From Candidatus Zixiibacteriota bacterium (lineage in GTDB: Bacteria; Zixibacteria; MSB-5A5; GN15; FEB-12), in contig JACZXB010000003.1 of the NCBI GenBank assembly GCA_022571845.1, forward strand, positions 186,001-250,000: a stretch of 64,000 bases of DNA, written 5' to 3'. A program made the translations under genes and the position numbers. Every line of letters starts with the position of its first letter. The first letter of the stretch is position 1. The notes under the pieces are model-generated. The model was given only the letters and a program-made list of their open reading frames with translations. It did no database searches and was not told the origin of the DNA. Positions 18,657 to 27,204 of this stretch are shown here, in pieces.

Positions 18657-19061
18657 TCACTCATCCGTATCATCATTCTTTTTTGGGCTTACTGGTATCA
18701 AATTGAGTTTGCCATCGAGTTCCACGGCTACTGTTTCCTGATTCAGTACAGAAGCTGCCAATTTCTTAAACCTCACTATGAGGCGACCGATTTCTTCTTC
18801 TTGATCTTCTTGAAATGATACTTTCAAAATTGTGTTTTCTTCTCGAATTAGCTTGCCTTGCGCGTTAATCCAAAAACCCCTTTCTTCCCATTCGCGCAGT
18901 CCCGTAAAATACTTAAATATCTCTTCGTACAGGGATTCGATAACAGGTCTTGGATTAATAGTTTTGCCAATCCCATCCTTGTTCGGAACGATCAATAACA
19001 ATGAGCGATCGAGAACACGCGCAGTCGGAACAATACCGTTCAAGATCTTTGATGCTTTCAT
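18657..19061 (-). CDS. Hypothetical protein, first gene of the kinase/ATPase operon
   Basis: 134 residues, mixed alpha/beta, with AAGG 8 bp before the ATG. No recognisable motif; it has a Glu-rich segment (EDQEEEIG) and an acidic tail. It lies upstream of the Zn-binding gene on the same strand with a ~170 bp AT-rich gap that could hold a second promoter. Divergent from the sigma/anti-sigma genes, so the 19062-19321 interval must hold promoters in both directions. Confidence 0.65.
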   Translation of the reverse strand: MKASKILNGIVPTARVLDRSLLLIVPNKDGIGKTINPRPVIESLYEEIFKYFTGLREWEERGFWINAQGKLIREENTILKVSFQEDQEEEIGRLIVRFKKLAASVLNQETVAVELDGKLNLIPVSPKKNDDTDE

Positions 19062-19321
19062 TACGGAACCTTTGTATTCTAAAGTCGCACTACGAATACT
19101 TCAAACGCGACAACCTTTATTCAGTTATCTCTAATCTCTATATCTCTGCCAGTGAGGATTTGTATCAAACTTTTTTGACAAAACTGAGAAAAAAAGCAAA
19201 AGAAATCAGTGGGAGCTGCTAAATCGAAAGGTTTATAAAAGGGAATATTTACTTATATCTAGCTCACTGGAACGGAATGCGATACCATTATCTCGTTTCA
19301 CACAGTATAAATGGAGACGAT

Positions 19322-19585
19322 ATGGGGGACACAAATGAATTATCCTATGAAATTGACAGGGCATTAAAACGATATTATCAAGCAAAAAACGCTGAACCAG
19401 CCGTAAGAACACCGCATTGTCCATCTGATGAGGATTTACGCTTACTTTGTTATGAGAAAGACGAGAAGGGAGCTCTAAGGCAACAATATCTAGACCATGT
19501 TATATTCTGTAAATACTGCGCTACGAATGCCAAGACAATTATTCAAGATAAACTTGACAAGAAGAACCTCTTGAGCAAGTTTTAG
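19322..19585 (+). CDS. Stand-alone ZAS-type zinc finger protein (anti-sigma-like)
   Basis: The ATG at 19322 follows GGAGACGAT and gives 87 residues. It is strongly similar to the first ~90 residues of the protein at 20310-20936: both contain R-T-P-x-C-P-S/T-D-E followed by the zinc motif H-x3-C-x2-C (HVIFCKYC here), the hallmark of ZAS anti-sigma domains. It lacks the long C-terminal part of its paralogue. It could be a duplicated domain that competes for, or senses redox for, the sigma factor at 19705. Confidence 0.75.
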   Translation: MGDTNELSYEIDRALKRYYQAKNAEPAVRTPHCPSDEDLRLLCYEKDEKGALRQQYLDHVIFCKYCATNAKTIIQDKLDKKNLLSKF

Positions 19586-19704
19586 GGACCTTTGTATGGG
19601 TTAACTACAGTCTTAGCAATTATTAGATTCTGTAAGCGAGCGCAAGTATTATGCAGGGTTAAACGAAAAATTAAGAATGGCACAGCGCTCTTTCGTAAAC
19701 AACC

Positions 19705-20334
19705 ATGGTGAAGGTTATGATTGTTTCGCTTTTTAACAATGAATATATTCAAGAATTGATAAATTGCGACAATGTCGCTCTCCGTCAATTTATAGATGGT
19801 TACGGCGATATTATAATGAGAGTCATGAGAAAAGTTCTCAGAAATGAGGACGACGTGCAGGATTGTTTTTTCTCTGTTTTCATGGTACAGTTGCCCAAAC
19901 GACTGATAAAGTTTGACGAAAATAAGGCCGTAAAACCCTACCTTTTGAAGATTGCAAAAAATGACGCCATGGCCATGCTTAATAGAGATAAAAATCCGGC
20001 AAGTGGTAGAGGGGTTGTCTCCATTGACATTGTTCAAGAGACCAGTTTAATTGTGGAAACGAATCCAGAAAAAGAATTAATGAAGAAAGAGGAATTCGAA
20101 CTTATCAATTCGGTTTTCATGGTGCTCAAAAAGACTAAAGATGTTCAGTCATTGCAGCTAACTTACTTGGCAGGATTTTCTGACGAAATGATTGCTGAAA
20201 TATTAATGGTCAAAAAGCAATCTGTTAGATCTCTAAGGAAGAAAGGTGGAGATAAATTTAAGACGCTATTTAGAAAGATGTACCCCAATTACCTTTTAGA
20301 GAGAGTGAAATGGACGACATCGAAAAACTGTTAG
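19705..20334 (+). CDS. ECF-type RNA polymerase sigma factor
   Basis: 209 residues with region 2 in the first half (MRVMRKVLRNEDDVQDCFF, helices that bind the -10 element and core polymerase) and region 4 in the second (AGFSDEMIAEILMVKKQSVRSLRKKG, a helix-turn-helix for the -35). Only these two regions are present, as in ECF sigmas. The 3' end overlaps the anti-sigma-like gene by 25 bp, so the pair is translationally coupled. The -35/-10 it recognises cannot be read from this sequence. Confidence 0.88.
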   Translation: MVKVMIVSLFNNEYIQELINCDNVALRQFIDGYGDIIMRVMRKVLRNEDDVQDCFFSVFMVQLPKRLIKFDENKAVKPYLLKIAKNDAMAMLNRDKNPASGRGVVSIDIVQETSLIVETNPEKELMKKEEFELINSVFMVLKKTKDVQSLQLTYLAGFSDEMIAEILMVKKQSVRSLRKKGGDKFKTLFRKMYPNYLLERVKWTTSKNC

Positions 20335-20936
20335 AAAAGTATAGAAGCACAAAAGCTGCTAAATCACCTATAAGAACACCCGATTGTCCAACCGATGAGG
20401 AACTGTACTTACTTTGTTATGAGGACGACAAGGACGGACCTCTTAGGCAAAAATACCTAAACCATGTGATTTTCTGCGATTTTTGTGCTTCTGCTACAAA
20501 AATTATCATTAAGGAAAAAATTAATACCCGACGTTCGATTACAAAAAATAAGAAAAGACTTTATCCTCTTCCGGATGAAATCGATTGGAGTAGCATAAAG
20601 AGTGTTGAGCTCTTCAAAGATAACGTTAGCGTTTCGAAACCTAAGCAAATGGATGAATCATCACTAGTATCTATTGATGTCACTGAACCGGGATTCTATC
20701 ACATTGCCATTGACACCGGTCAGATTATTTGGAGGCGAGAAATACCATGGGCCGAAATCCGACTGAGCGATGAAGAATTGGAGAAGGCAAGGGGGTATGG
20801 CATGGCCGCGAGCACTGATAAGTACATGGAAAACATTGTAAGTTTTGAAGAATCGGAATATGAAGGCAAGTTACACATTGCCCTTTACAAGCGCCTTAAC
20901 AAGGTTATTTTGGTCCTCACCTTTAGGCGTAAATAG
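20310..20936 (+). CDS. ZAS-domain anti-sigma-like protein with C-terminal domain
   Basis: 208 residues. The N-terminal part has the ZAS zinc motif HVIFCDFC (H-x3-C-x2-C, about residues 50-57) and the RTPDCPTDEE stretch shared with 19322-19585. No TM helix follows; instead there is a ~110-residue beta-rich domain with YHIAIDTGQIIWRREI, likely a sensory or protein-binding module. As the gene overlaps the sigma gene it is the obvious partner. The next gene, a Lon-protease-like protein, starts 12 bp later, so the three form one operon. Confidence 0.82.
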   Translation: MDDIEKLLEKYRSTKAAKSPIRTPDCPTDEELYLLCYEDDKDGPLRQKYLNHVIFCDFCASATKIIIKEKINTRRSITKNKKRLYPLPDEIDWSSIKSVELFKDNVSVSKPKQMDESSLVSIDVTEPGFYHIAIDTGQIIWRREIPWAEIRLSDEELEKARGYGMAASTDKYMENIVSFEESEYEGKLHIALYKRLNKVILVLTFRRK

Positions 20937-20947
20937 AAGACAGCTTT

Positions 20948-23560
20948 ATGGTTGGGAGAGTCAAAATTGCCCTTTTTAATAGTGTCCTTGGGGGCGCTAT
21001 ATCTGAAATCAATACCAAGCTGAGTGATGACAATGTTCAAGAACAGCGACTGTCATGGATTGAAACGAGCCATATAGAGCCGGGCGGGGCGCTGGAAAAG
21101 AACGCATACTTAATCCTTAACCATTATATAGACCCTCTTGCCAAACTTGTAGGAGCGCCTCCACCGAAATTTCAGATTAGTTTCCAACGAAGTCCAATAC
21201 ATGATGTTCGCGCTGAGACCCACTTTGTAAAGGACACTTCCGCAGGTGTGGCCCTCTTGGTGTCGATGGCCTCTGCCCTGTTGCGAAGTCCGGTTTCACA
21301 GACTGTAGTTGTTACCGGCTGTATAGATCCACCGAGCATAGCAATCAAAGAAGTAGACCCAGGAGGACTGGACAGTAAGATTAAGGCCGCGCTCAATTCT
21401 GAGATTTACCACATTGTTATACCCGATCCTAGTAGACGGTATGAAGGCACCGAACAGAAACAAGCGTTGCTTGATAGATTTCCGGGGATACGCGAATCTC
21501 ACAATAACTCTTCTGAAAAGCTGCTACCGATTACTAATCTTGACGAAATCTGGAAGTATGCATTCCCCGCTGAACTGATTTATGATGCTGTCATGTCCAA
21601 TGTTCAATTATATGAAGCTGTCAAGAAGGTGACCTCCAATCACACGCCTTGTTCGGGCCTACTGGCATACATGAAAGACAATTATCATCGGCGATGGGAA
21701 ATACTAAGCAAGTTTTGTGAAGAGAACGGTTCGCACGGATTCAGGCAAACGTTCCCTTCTCTTTTGGGTTTCTATCTTAATGGACATGTGGAACCAACAG
21801 ACTTTCACCCTGAGCTTAAGAAGATTCTCAGCCTAAGAGCCTTAGCGAACAGCGGATCTCTGTTCACCCTTACTCAATATTCAAGAATGTGTCATATTTA
21901 CCCGTCAGAACATTCTGATGAGCTTCTTGCCTTGTTGACCCAGGCAGACGAAGAGACACGATCGACATATGGCACAGTAATAATGGAAAAGTCAGAATCT
22001 GTTTCAGACTTGGCCTCTCGAACACAATCAGAGAAGAATGAATACAGCCAAGTATTTGAACAGCATCAGACCTGGGTAGTTACTGAAGGGGCGAGTGGAA
22101 AGGCGCTCAATTTGGATGGTCTTAGAGTTTACAATCTTGACGTTGCGGGATACAACTTGTCGAATGCTATTCTTAGAAATTCTGTCATATCGGAGTCTTC
22201 GCTTTCCGACGTCATTCTTTCTCGATCAAGGATGGATCAGGTGGAAGCGATCGGAGTGGACTTACAGCGGTCCACTTGTGATAATGTTAACTGGTCTGGA
22301 ATTGTTTTGAAGAACAGCAGTCTGGCTTATTGCTCATTTGTCAAGTCTCGTATTTCGGATTCCGATCTCTCATGCTCACAGCTTCACGGTTCTGACATGG
22401 CGAATTCCAAGTTTACAGATGTCAATTTTTGTGGTGCCAACCTTTCTGGGGTACTGACGTACTTTTCTCGCTTCCAGAATTGCAACTTTCAAGGAGCAGA
22501 TATTAGAGACGCCGACCTTCGTTATACCTTCTTTGATAATTGCAGGTTCGGAGGAGCCATGTTAGATGGCTCCCGGTTACATGGGGCATGGTTAATTGGC
22601 TGTGAATTAAAAGAGTATGAAGGCCTGACTTTAAATCTCATTGCGGGTGTCAATATACGTAATTCATCCTTATCAGAGCAAATCATGGATAGTCTTGATA
22701 GCGTAAAGTTTTTCATAACAAAACTAGTTCGAACAATATCACTAACTTTCGGCTCTCTGATTGTGATGAATATCATTGGCATCGCTGCCTTGATCTATAC
22801 TTATATGAGCGGTTCGGGTGAGAAGACCATCCTCACAACTTTGGCGGAGTCAGTTAGGACAGCGGCTGTACCACTTATTGCCGCAACTTCCTTTTTCCTT
22901 GCAAATCGAATCTATAATCTGTGCATGGAATTCTCCTCTTATCCGAGAAATTTTCCTGATGGCACAACTGTGGTCGAGAATAGCGTTCTTGGTAAGAAGA
23001 TCTTTGACTGGTATGATGAAATGAGTTTCACCGCCTATTTCGTTAAGTATACTAGGTTTCCAGTATGGCTTATTTTGGTTTCAGGATTCTTACCATGTTG
23101 CTATTTGTTGATATGGTTTTTTCATCTTTTGCTACCAAATTTTGTTTATGAGATAGTGGGTGACGATCTATCCTTCTGGAATGTGGCATCTGGAGCGGTC
23201 TGTTTAAGTATAAGTTTGTTTCTTCCAATGCTGATCAAGACTACACTCAAATCTTCTCTCGAGGATGATTCGGGTACAGGCAAAACGATTTATGTTCATT
23301 ATCACGAATACATTGATTATGACATTCTCAAATCGTATTTCGGTCAATATGGTCGCGTTGTCAGCACGGATTGGGGAAGCGATGTGCGCGACCCTGAGGC
23401 GAACCTATTTCAGAAATTTTGGAAGACGCATCCGAAAGGTAAATATAGGCTAAAGGTTGAATTTGGCACACGTGTTCAAGCAGTAAAGGCGCAAACTGAG
23501 AGCGATGGTATCACGCTTAAAGGCCAGAAGATTTTCGTATCAAGACAGATCAATTCTTAG
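20948..23560 (+). CDS. Lon-type protease domain fused to pentapeptide repeats, TM helices and an RRM-like domain
   Basis: 870 residues with an unusual order. Residues about 80-165 match the Lon (S16) catalytic domain: KDTSAGVALLVSM with Ser98 at the nucleophile position, TGCIDP, then EVDPGGLDSKIKAAL with Lys144 as the dyad base; the Ser-Lys spacing of 46 is close to the 43 in E. coli Lon. No AAA+ ATPase is present. Residues about 385-555 are pentapeptide repeats (A/S-x-L/F-x-x). Four TM helices follow (about 595-760). The last ~95 residues (about 775-868) have the IYV ... YGRVVS ... RLKVEF pattern of an RRM-like fold. The upstream sigma/anti-sigma genes suggest regulated proteolysis. The RRM call is the weakest part. 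Confidence 0.8.
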   Translation: MVGRVKIALFNSVLGGAISEINTKLSDDNVQEQRLSWIETSHIEPGGALEKNAYLILNHYIDPLAKLVGAPPPKFQISFQRSPIHDVRAETHFVKDTSAGVALLVSMASALLRSPVSQTVVVTGCIDPPSIAIKEVDPGGLDSKIKAALNSEIYHIVIPDPSRRYEGTEQKQALLDRFPGIRESHNNSSEKLLPITNLDEIWKYAFPAELIYDAVMSNVQLYEAVKKVTSNHTPCSGLLAYMKDNYHRRWEILSKFCEENGSHGFRQTFPSLLGFYLNGHVEPTDFHPELKKILSLRALANSGSLFTLTQYSRMCHIYPSEHSDELLALLTQADEETRSTYGTVIMEKSESVSDLASRTQSEKNEYSQVFEQHQTWVVTEGASGKALNLDGLRVYNLDVAGYNLSNAILRNSVISESSLSDVILSRSRMDQVEAIGVDLQRSTCDNVNWSGIVLKNSSLAYCSFVKSRISDSDLSCSQLHGSDMANSKFTDVNFCGANLSGVLTYFSRFQNCNFQGADIRDADLRYTFFDNCRFGGAMLDGSRLHGAWLIGCELKEYEGLTLNLIAGVNIRNSSLSEQIMDSLDSVKFFITKLVRTISLTFGSLIVMNIIGIAALIYTYMSGSGEKTILTTLAESVRTAAVPLIAATSFFLANRIYNLCMEFSSYPRNFPDGTTVVENSVLGKKIFDWYDEMSFTAYFVKYTRFPVWLILVSGFLPCCYLLIWFFHLLLPNFVYEIVGDDLSFWNVASGAVCLSISLFLPMLIKTTLKSSLEDDSGTGKTIYVHYHEYIDYDILKSYFGQYGRVVSTDWGSDVRDPEANLFQKFWKTHPKGKYRLKVEFGTRVQAVKAQTESDGITLKGQKIFVSRQINS

Positions 23561-23905
23561 CAGTTTTCCTACATTTCAGCCTCACTGAACCGACACAGGA
23601 TAGCAATGTTTTTCTGTGGTTCCTCTGAGAGAGGCACCTCCAGAAGATCGAGAGGCTTTTCTTCCAGAGAAGAAAAACTTGCTGAGTCGAGAATATAGCG
23701 TGATGCGAAAATAAGATAGTATGCGTAAGGAGAGCACTATAGCACACGGAAAAAGGTGACAGAAATCTCTCGAAAAGGTAGAAGTGACGTAACTTAAAAA
23801 CGCTTCAAGCCATTAACGCAACTCCTAATGAAACTAGAACCTTGCTACGAAGCTAACGACCATAAAGAAACCTCGAAAGTAGGGCTTGAGCCTTACAGAA
23901 TACAT
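23561..23905. other. Intergenic region, one candidate terminator
   Basis: No gene is supported. At 23657-23676 there is a perfect 8 bp inverted repeat (TTTTCTTC-CAGA-GAAGAAAA), which could terminate transcription in either direction between the convergent operons. Nothing else is apparent. Confidence 0.5.
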
Positions 23906-24226
23906 TTAATGATAGTCATGCCTACCGATCTTTCCGATTGATTTGGATTTAATATTTTCTCCGAATTTACATAGAGACCCACTATACACTTTCCTAAACT
24001 TCACTCTAAACCTGTTAAAGTGTGGCAACGAAATCTCTTTCGTCCAAAAAACTACGATTTTTTCATCAGGTGAAAGGCCATATTCTTTGACCAGTATTTT
24101 CCGAATGTTGGGATAGAGATATTTGAAAGAAGTGACAAACACAGCTTTTCTCAGATTCAAATATCGTTTTGGAACGTTGTCTTTCTTACTGTAAATTGGA
24201 ACAAGCTTCTTTACGATTATGACCAT
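23906..24226 (-). CDS. Small basic hypothetical protein
   Basis: 106 residues, Lys/Arg-rich, with no motif I can name. It lies 70 bp downstream of the HerA-type ATPase gene on the same strand and could be the last gene of that operon. Its ribosome site is weak, so it may not be real; the long frame and its position favour it. Confidence 0.45.
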   Translation of the reverse strand: MVIIVKKLVPIYSKKDNVPKRYLNLRKAVFVTSFKYLYPNIRKILVKEYGLSPDEKIVVFWTKEISLPHFNRFRVKFRKVYSGSLCKFGENIKSKSIGKIGRHDYH

Positions 24227-24295
24227 TTTTAGCTGATTTTCTTACCCTAAGGGATACCTATGGGGAAATTTTTTCTTTCCATATTTTCTTATACA

Positions 24296-25606
24296 TCAAT
24301 AGCTTAGCTTAACCAAAGGAACCCTCAAGAGTACTGGCTCATTAAACCTATATTTACATTTAACTATTGCCTCACCGATTCTAAGTTTATCAATGTATCT
24401 TTGTTCATCAGGCTTCAGGTTCATAGACCTAGACATCACTGCAATGTCATTTCCAGCTCCCAAATTAAAGCAAATCTTTGTGCTAGTATTAGCAATTACT
24501 GACTGACTCAATTTGCTGGGTTCTTGATCTATAACAATCACACCTTCACCAAATTCTCTAATCATTCTTAGAGTAGTTTCAATCACGGTTTCCTCTCCCT
24601 CCGCTCTTTCTTTTCGAGCAGACAAGACATGATGAGCCTCTTCTAAGACCGTTACGTGGTTCAGTTTATTTGATTTCCCCTGAGACTTCTTAAAGTGATA
24701 CAACCACAGAATCAGGCTTTCAGCCATGAAAGTCTTCTCAAGGGTAGCCAGGTTGTCCATTTCAATTATTACATTTTCCTTAAGAATTTTGTCAAGGTTC
24801 CTGTTTTCTTGCACATTCAATACCTCTCTCAAAATACCCTTGAAAGTCAGACTCGCCACTGCTCTCTTGGCAGATGACATCCAGAGCATTTCCCTACCTT
24901 TCACATACTCTTTAACTAGTACTTTTTCTAACTCAATAAATGTGGGGTAGCGTTTGCTTCCTCTATAGACACCGAATTGCTCGTACAACTGATCTATAGC
25001 CTTCCTCAGAATGTATTCTACTCCGTGACCCAAAAAATAGCTGTGTTTAAGAATGTCAATCAACATGGGCATCCAGTGTCTCGGATGAATCCCGGGAGGA
25101 GGGATCAAAGGGTTAAATGCGAAGTCACTGCCTTCTTCTCCCAAACGAATGACTCTTAGATTCTTTAGTACAGGTACCTGCTTCAGCTTTCTATAGTTCT
25201 GCTTCCAATCAAAAACTAAAAAGGGAATCTTGTGCTCTGCCAATTGCATTAGAAGTTGCAATGCGAGATTTGTTTTCCCTGAACCTGTCATACCTGCAAT
25301 AAACACGTGTCGTAACAAATCTTGTTCTGTAAGACCAATTTCTGAATAAACGTTATTTGGATAGATGACGTTGCCTAAATGATACTGTCCCCGTGTCTCT
25401 TGGCCAGAGGGTGGAGGTAATCTGATTAGTTCCTCATAGTCAACCTTGGCGTATTTATCAGCCAGAAGCTTCAGGAAGTTTTTATTCGCTATATCAGAAT
25501 CATCTTCACTCGAAAACAGGTTCCAATACCAAAGTTTTTTAACGACTGTTGGTAAAACCGGCTTAAGTTTTTGCAATAAGCTATCTATTTCAGTGTTATC
25601 TGTCAT
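24296..25606 (-). CDS. HerA-type hexameric ATPase
   Basis: 436 residues with Walker A GMTGSGKTNLA (about 107-117), a following strand IPFLVFDWKQNYRKL typical of HerA/DUF87 proteins, Walker B HVTVLEEAHH (about 320-329) and the arginine-finger/sensor region FGEGVIVIDQEPSKLSQS. The N-terminal ~90 residues likely form the HAS-barrel-like domain. HerA-type pumps act on DNA with nucleases or methylases. Here it closes an operon with two methyltransferase-like genes. Its similarity to archaeal HerA-type ATPases is my impression only. Confidence 0.9.
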   Translation of the reverse strand: MTDNTEIDSLLQKLKPVLPTVVKKLWYWNLFSSEDDSDIANKNFLKLLADKYAKVDYEELIRLPPPSGQETRGQYHLGNVIYPNNVYSEIGLTEQDLLRHVFIAGMTGSGKTNLALQLLMQLAEHKIPFLVFDWKQNYRKLKQVPVLKNLRVIRLGEEGSDFAFNPLIPPPGIHPRHWMPMLIDILKHSYFLGHGVEYILRKAIDQLYEQFGVYRGSKRYPTFIELEKVLVKEYVKGREMLWMSSAKRAVASLTFKGILREVLNVQENRNLDKILKENVIIEMDNLATLEKTFMAESLILWLYHFKKSQGKSNKLNHVTVLEEAHHVLSARKERAEGEETVIETTLRMIREFGEGVIVIDQEPSKLSQSVIANTSTKICFNLGAGNDIAVMSRSMNLKPDEQRYIDKLRIGEAIVKCKYRFNEPVLLRVPLVKLSY

Positions 25607-25666
25607 TCTGCGTCCTTTTGACCAACTCAGCTTTTAATGAGTGTTTTTCCAAGCTTTCTTTTCTGG

Positions 25667-26512
25667 CTAGGCAGCTTTACGTTGATTTAGACTGCTAATT
25701 GAGCCTAGTGGCTTGTATTTTAGTGTGCCGTTTTCTAGTTGTTGTAGTCGGTCTTTGATTATTTGAATATATTTGGGCACCCTTTCAGCACCAGCACACC
25801 TTCTATTGTGCAAGAGTGCGGCAATGGCAGTCGTTCCTGAGCCTAAGTAAGGATCTACTACCAGGTCTCCAGTATTGGTGAAGGCAAGTATCAGGCGCTC
25901 CATCAGCGCCACCGGATAAGGGCAAGGATGAGTTGTATGTTCAATTTGGCTTTTGGGAATCAACCAGACATCACCAGGGTTTTTGCCCAGCGGACTTCCC
26001 ATCAATTGTCCTTTTTTCTCTCCTTGAGAGTATTTCTTTCTGGCTGCTTTACGCGGGACCCTGATGGCATCAAGGTTGAAAACATAATCGTTAGATTTTG
26101 TGAACCAGAGAACTGTTTCATGTCGCCCTGATAACCTCTTGAAGCAATTCAAACCGGTCTCAAAATGCCAGATAATACGATTCTTTAACCTAAAGCCATG
26201 TTTCTTGAATAAAGGGTAGAATAGAGCGTCAAGTGGGAAGATTTGGCCTGATCGTACATATGTTCCTACCTGCCAACAAAGACTGCCTCTGGGATGGAGG
26301 ATTCTAACACATTCTTTTATTAATGGCTCAAAGCTATTTAGATAGTCTTTCAGTGGTTGTCTTGTTTCGTATTCTTTGCCAAGGTTATAAGGGGGAGAAG
26401 TAACAATTAACCTGGCGCTGTTGTCCGGAATCTGGCGAAACAACTTCAGGCAATCTCCGCTATATAACAGAAATTTCTCTTTCTCATTGTAAGTTGAACT
26501 TATTGATACCAT
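25667..26512 (-). CDS. DNA methyltransferase (N6-adenine or N4-cytosine), beta-type motif order
   Basis: From the preferred ATG at 26512 the protein has about 281 residues. Motif IV TSPPYN lies near residue 40, and the SAM-binding FxGxG motif I (VDPYLGSGTTAIAA) near the C-terminus, about residue 238; this permuted order defines the beta class. Between them the target-recognition region is short. A longer frame upstream lacks an RBS and overlaps the previous gene. Chemistry (adenine or cytosine) is not decidable from the motif SPPYN alone. It is probably not paired with a restriction nuclease in this window. Confidence 0.92.
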   Translation of the reverse strand: MVSISSTYNEKEKFLLYSGDCLKLFRQIPDNSARLIVTSPPYNLGKEYETRQPLKDYLNSFEPLIKECVRILHPRGSLCWQVGTYVRSGQIFPLDALFYPLFKKHGFRLKNRIIWHFETGLNCFKRLSGRHETVLWFTKSNDYVFNLDAIRVPRKAARKKYSQGEKKGQLMGSPLGKNPGDVWLIPKSQIEHTTHPCPYPVALMERLILAFTNTGDLVVDPYLGSGTTAIAALLHNRRCAGAERVPKYIQIIKDRLQQLENGTLKYKPLGSISSLNQRKAA

Positions 26513-26525
26513 TTTTGTTTTTCTT

Positions 26526-26921
26526 TCAAGTATTCTCGATGATTTTGAACTTCTCACGTGCATTGGTAAGTTCTTCATTCGCACGCTGGTGTTGATCTTC
26601 AAGCTTTATTATGTCGTTAAAGCAGCCTGTCAGTTCTGTGCCAATCTGATTCTCAATTTGTAACAAATCTTGTTTTGTTCTCTGCTCTCTACTACTTCCA
26701 GCACCAGAAAGCCAAATGTATCTCATCCTATGTAGTTCATCTTCAAATTGAAGCCTTTTTGTGCCAAGTTTAGTTAACAGCAAGTCACTTAGTTTGCGTC
26801 TCTCAAAAATTTGTGACTCAAGCATTGCTATCCTTTTTTCAAGATTTGAAACCGGCAGGCGAATGAGTGCGCTTATTACGTCTTCTTCTAACGCTTTTGT
26901 ATGCTGAGTGTATTCCTCCAT
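26526..26921 (-). CDS. Coiled-coil hypothetical protein
   Basis: 131 residues, mostly alpha-helical with heptad-like stretches (LEKRIAMLESQIFERRKLSDLLL and near the C-terminus). No enzyme motif. It is between the winged-helix gene and the methyltransferase, 13 bp from the latter, and likely bridges components of the operon's complex. Confidence 0.7.
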   Translation of the reverse strand: MEEYTQHTKALEEDVISALIRLPVSNLEKRIAMLESQIFERRKLSDLLLTKLGTKRLQFEDELHRMRYIWLSGAGSSREQRTKQDLLQIENQIGTELTGCFNDIIKLEDQHQRANEELTNAREKFKIIENT

Positions 26922-26943
26922 TTGTGCTTAGCAGTCAGTTTAA

Positions 26944-27204
26944 TCAATTGAGCTCTGCTTTCAGGTTCATTAGAGATACTGCCATGCGTTCTCCTTTTTT
27001 AGTTAGCGTTAACAGTTTGGTCTTTCTTGTACAAGAGATTTCAATCAGGCTTTGGATTGCTAGTTTCTTAACAATTTCACGAACATGCGAACGCGATGTA
27101 TTCAATCGCCGATAAAGCCTTTCTGCGTACCTATCACGCTTACGACTACCATAAATGGCAATTAGGACAGCCTGCCAGCGGGGGAGTCTGATGAACTGTA
27201 TCAT
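26944..27204 (-). CDS. Winged-helix DNA-binding protein
   Basis: 86 residues with a MarR/ArsR-like winged helix: AERLYRRLNTSRSHVREIVKKLAIQSLIEI then a wing TRKTKLLTLTKKGERMA. It overlaps the upstream methyltransferase-like gene by 4 bp. It may regulate the operon or bind DNA as part of the complex. Confidence 0.8.
   Translation of the reverse strand: MIQFIRLPRWQAVLIAIYGSRKRDRYAERLYRRLNTSRSHVREIVKKLAIQSLIEISCTRKTKLLTLTKKGERMAVSLMNLKAELN

Noticed and set aside
19582-20037. 151-codon minus-strand frame
   Set aside because: It lies antisense to the sigma factor gene, has no start signal, and is explained by the real gene.
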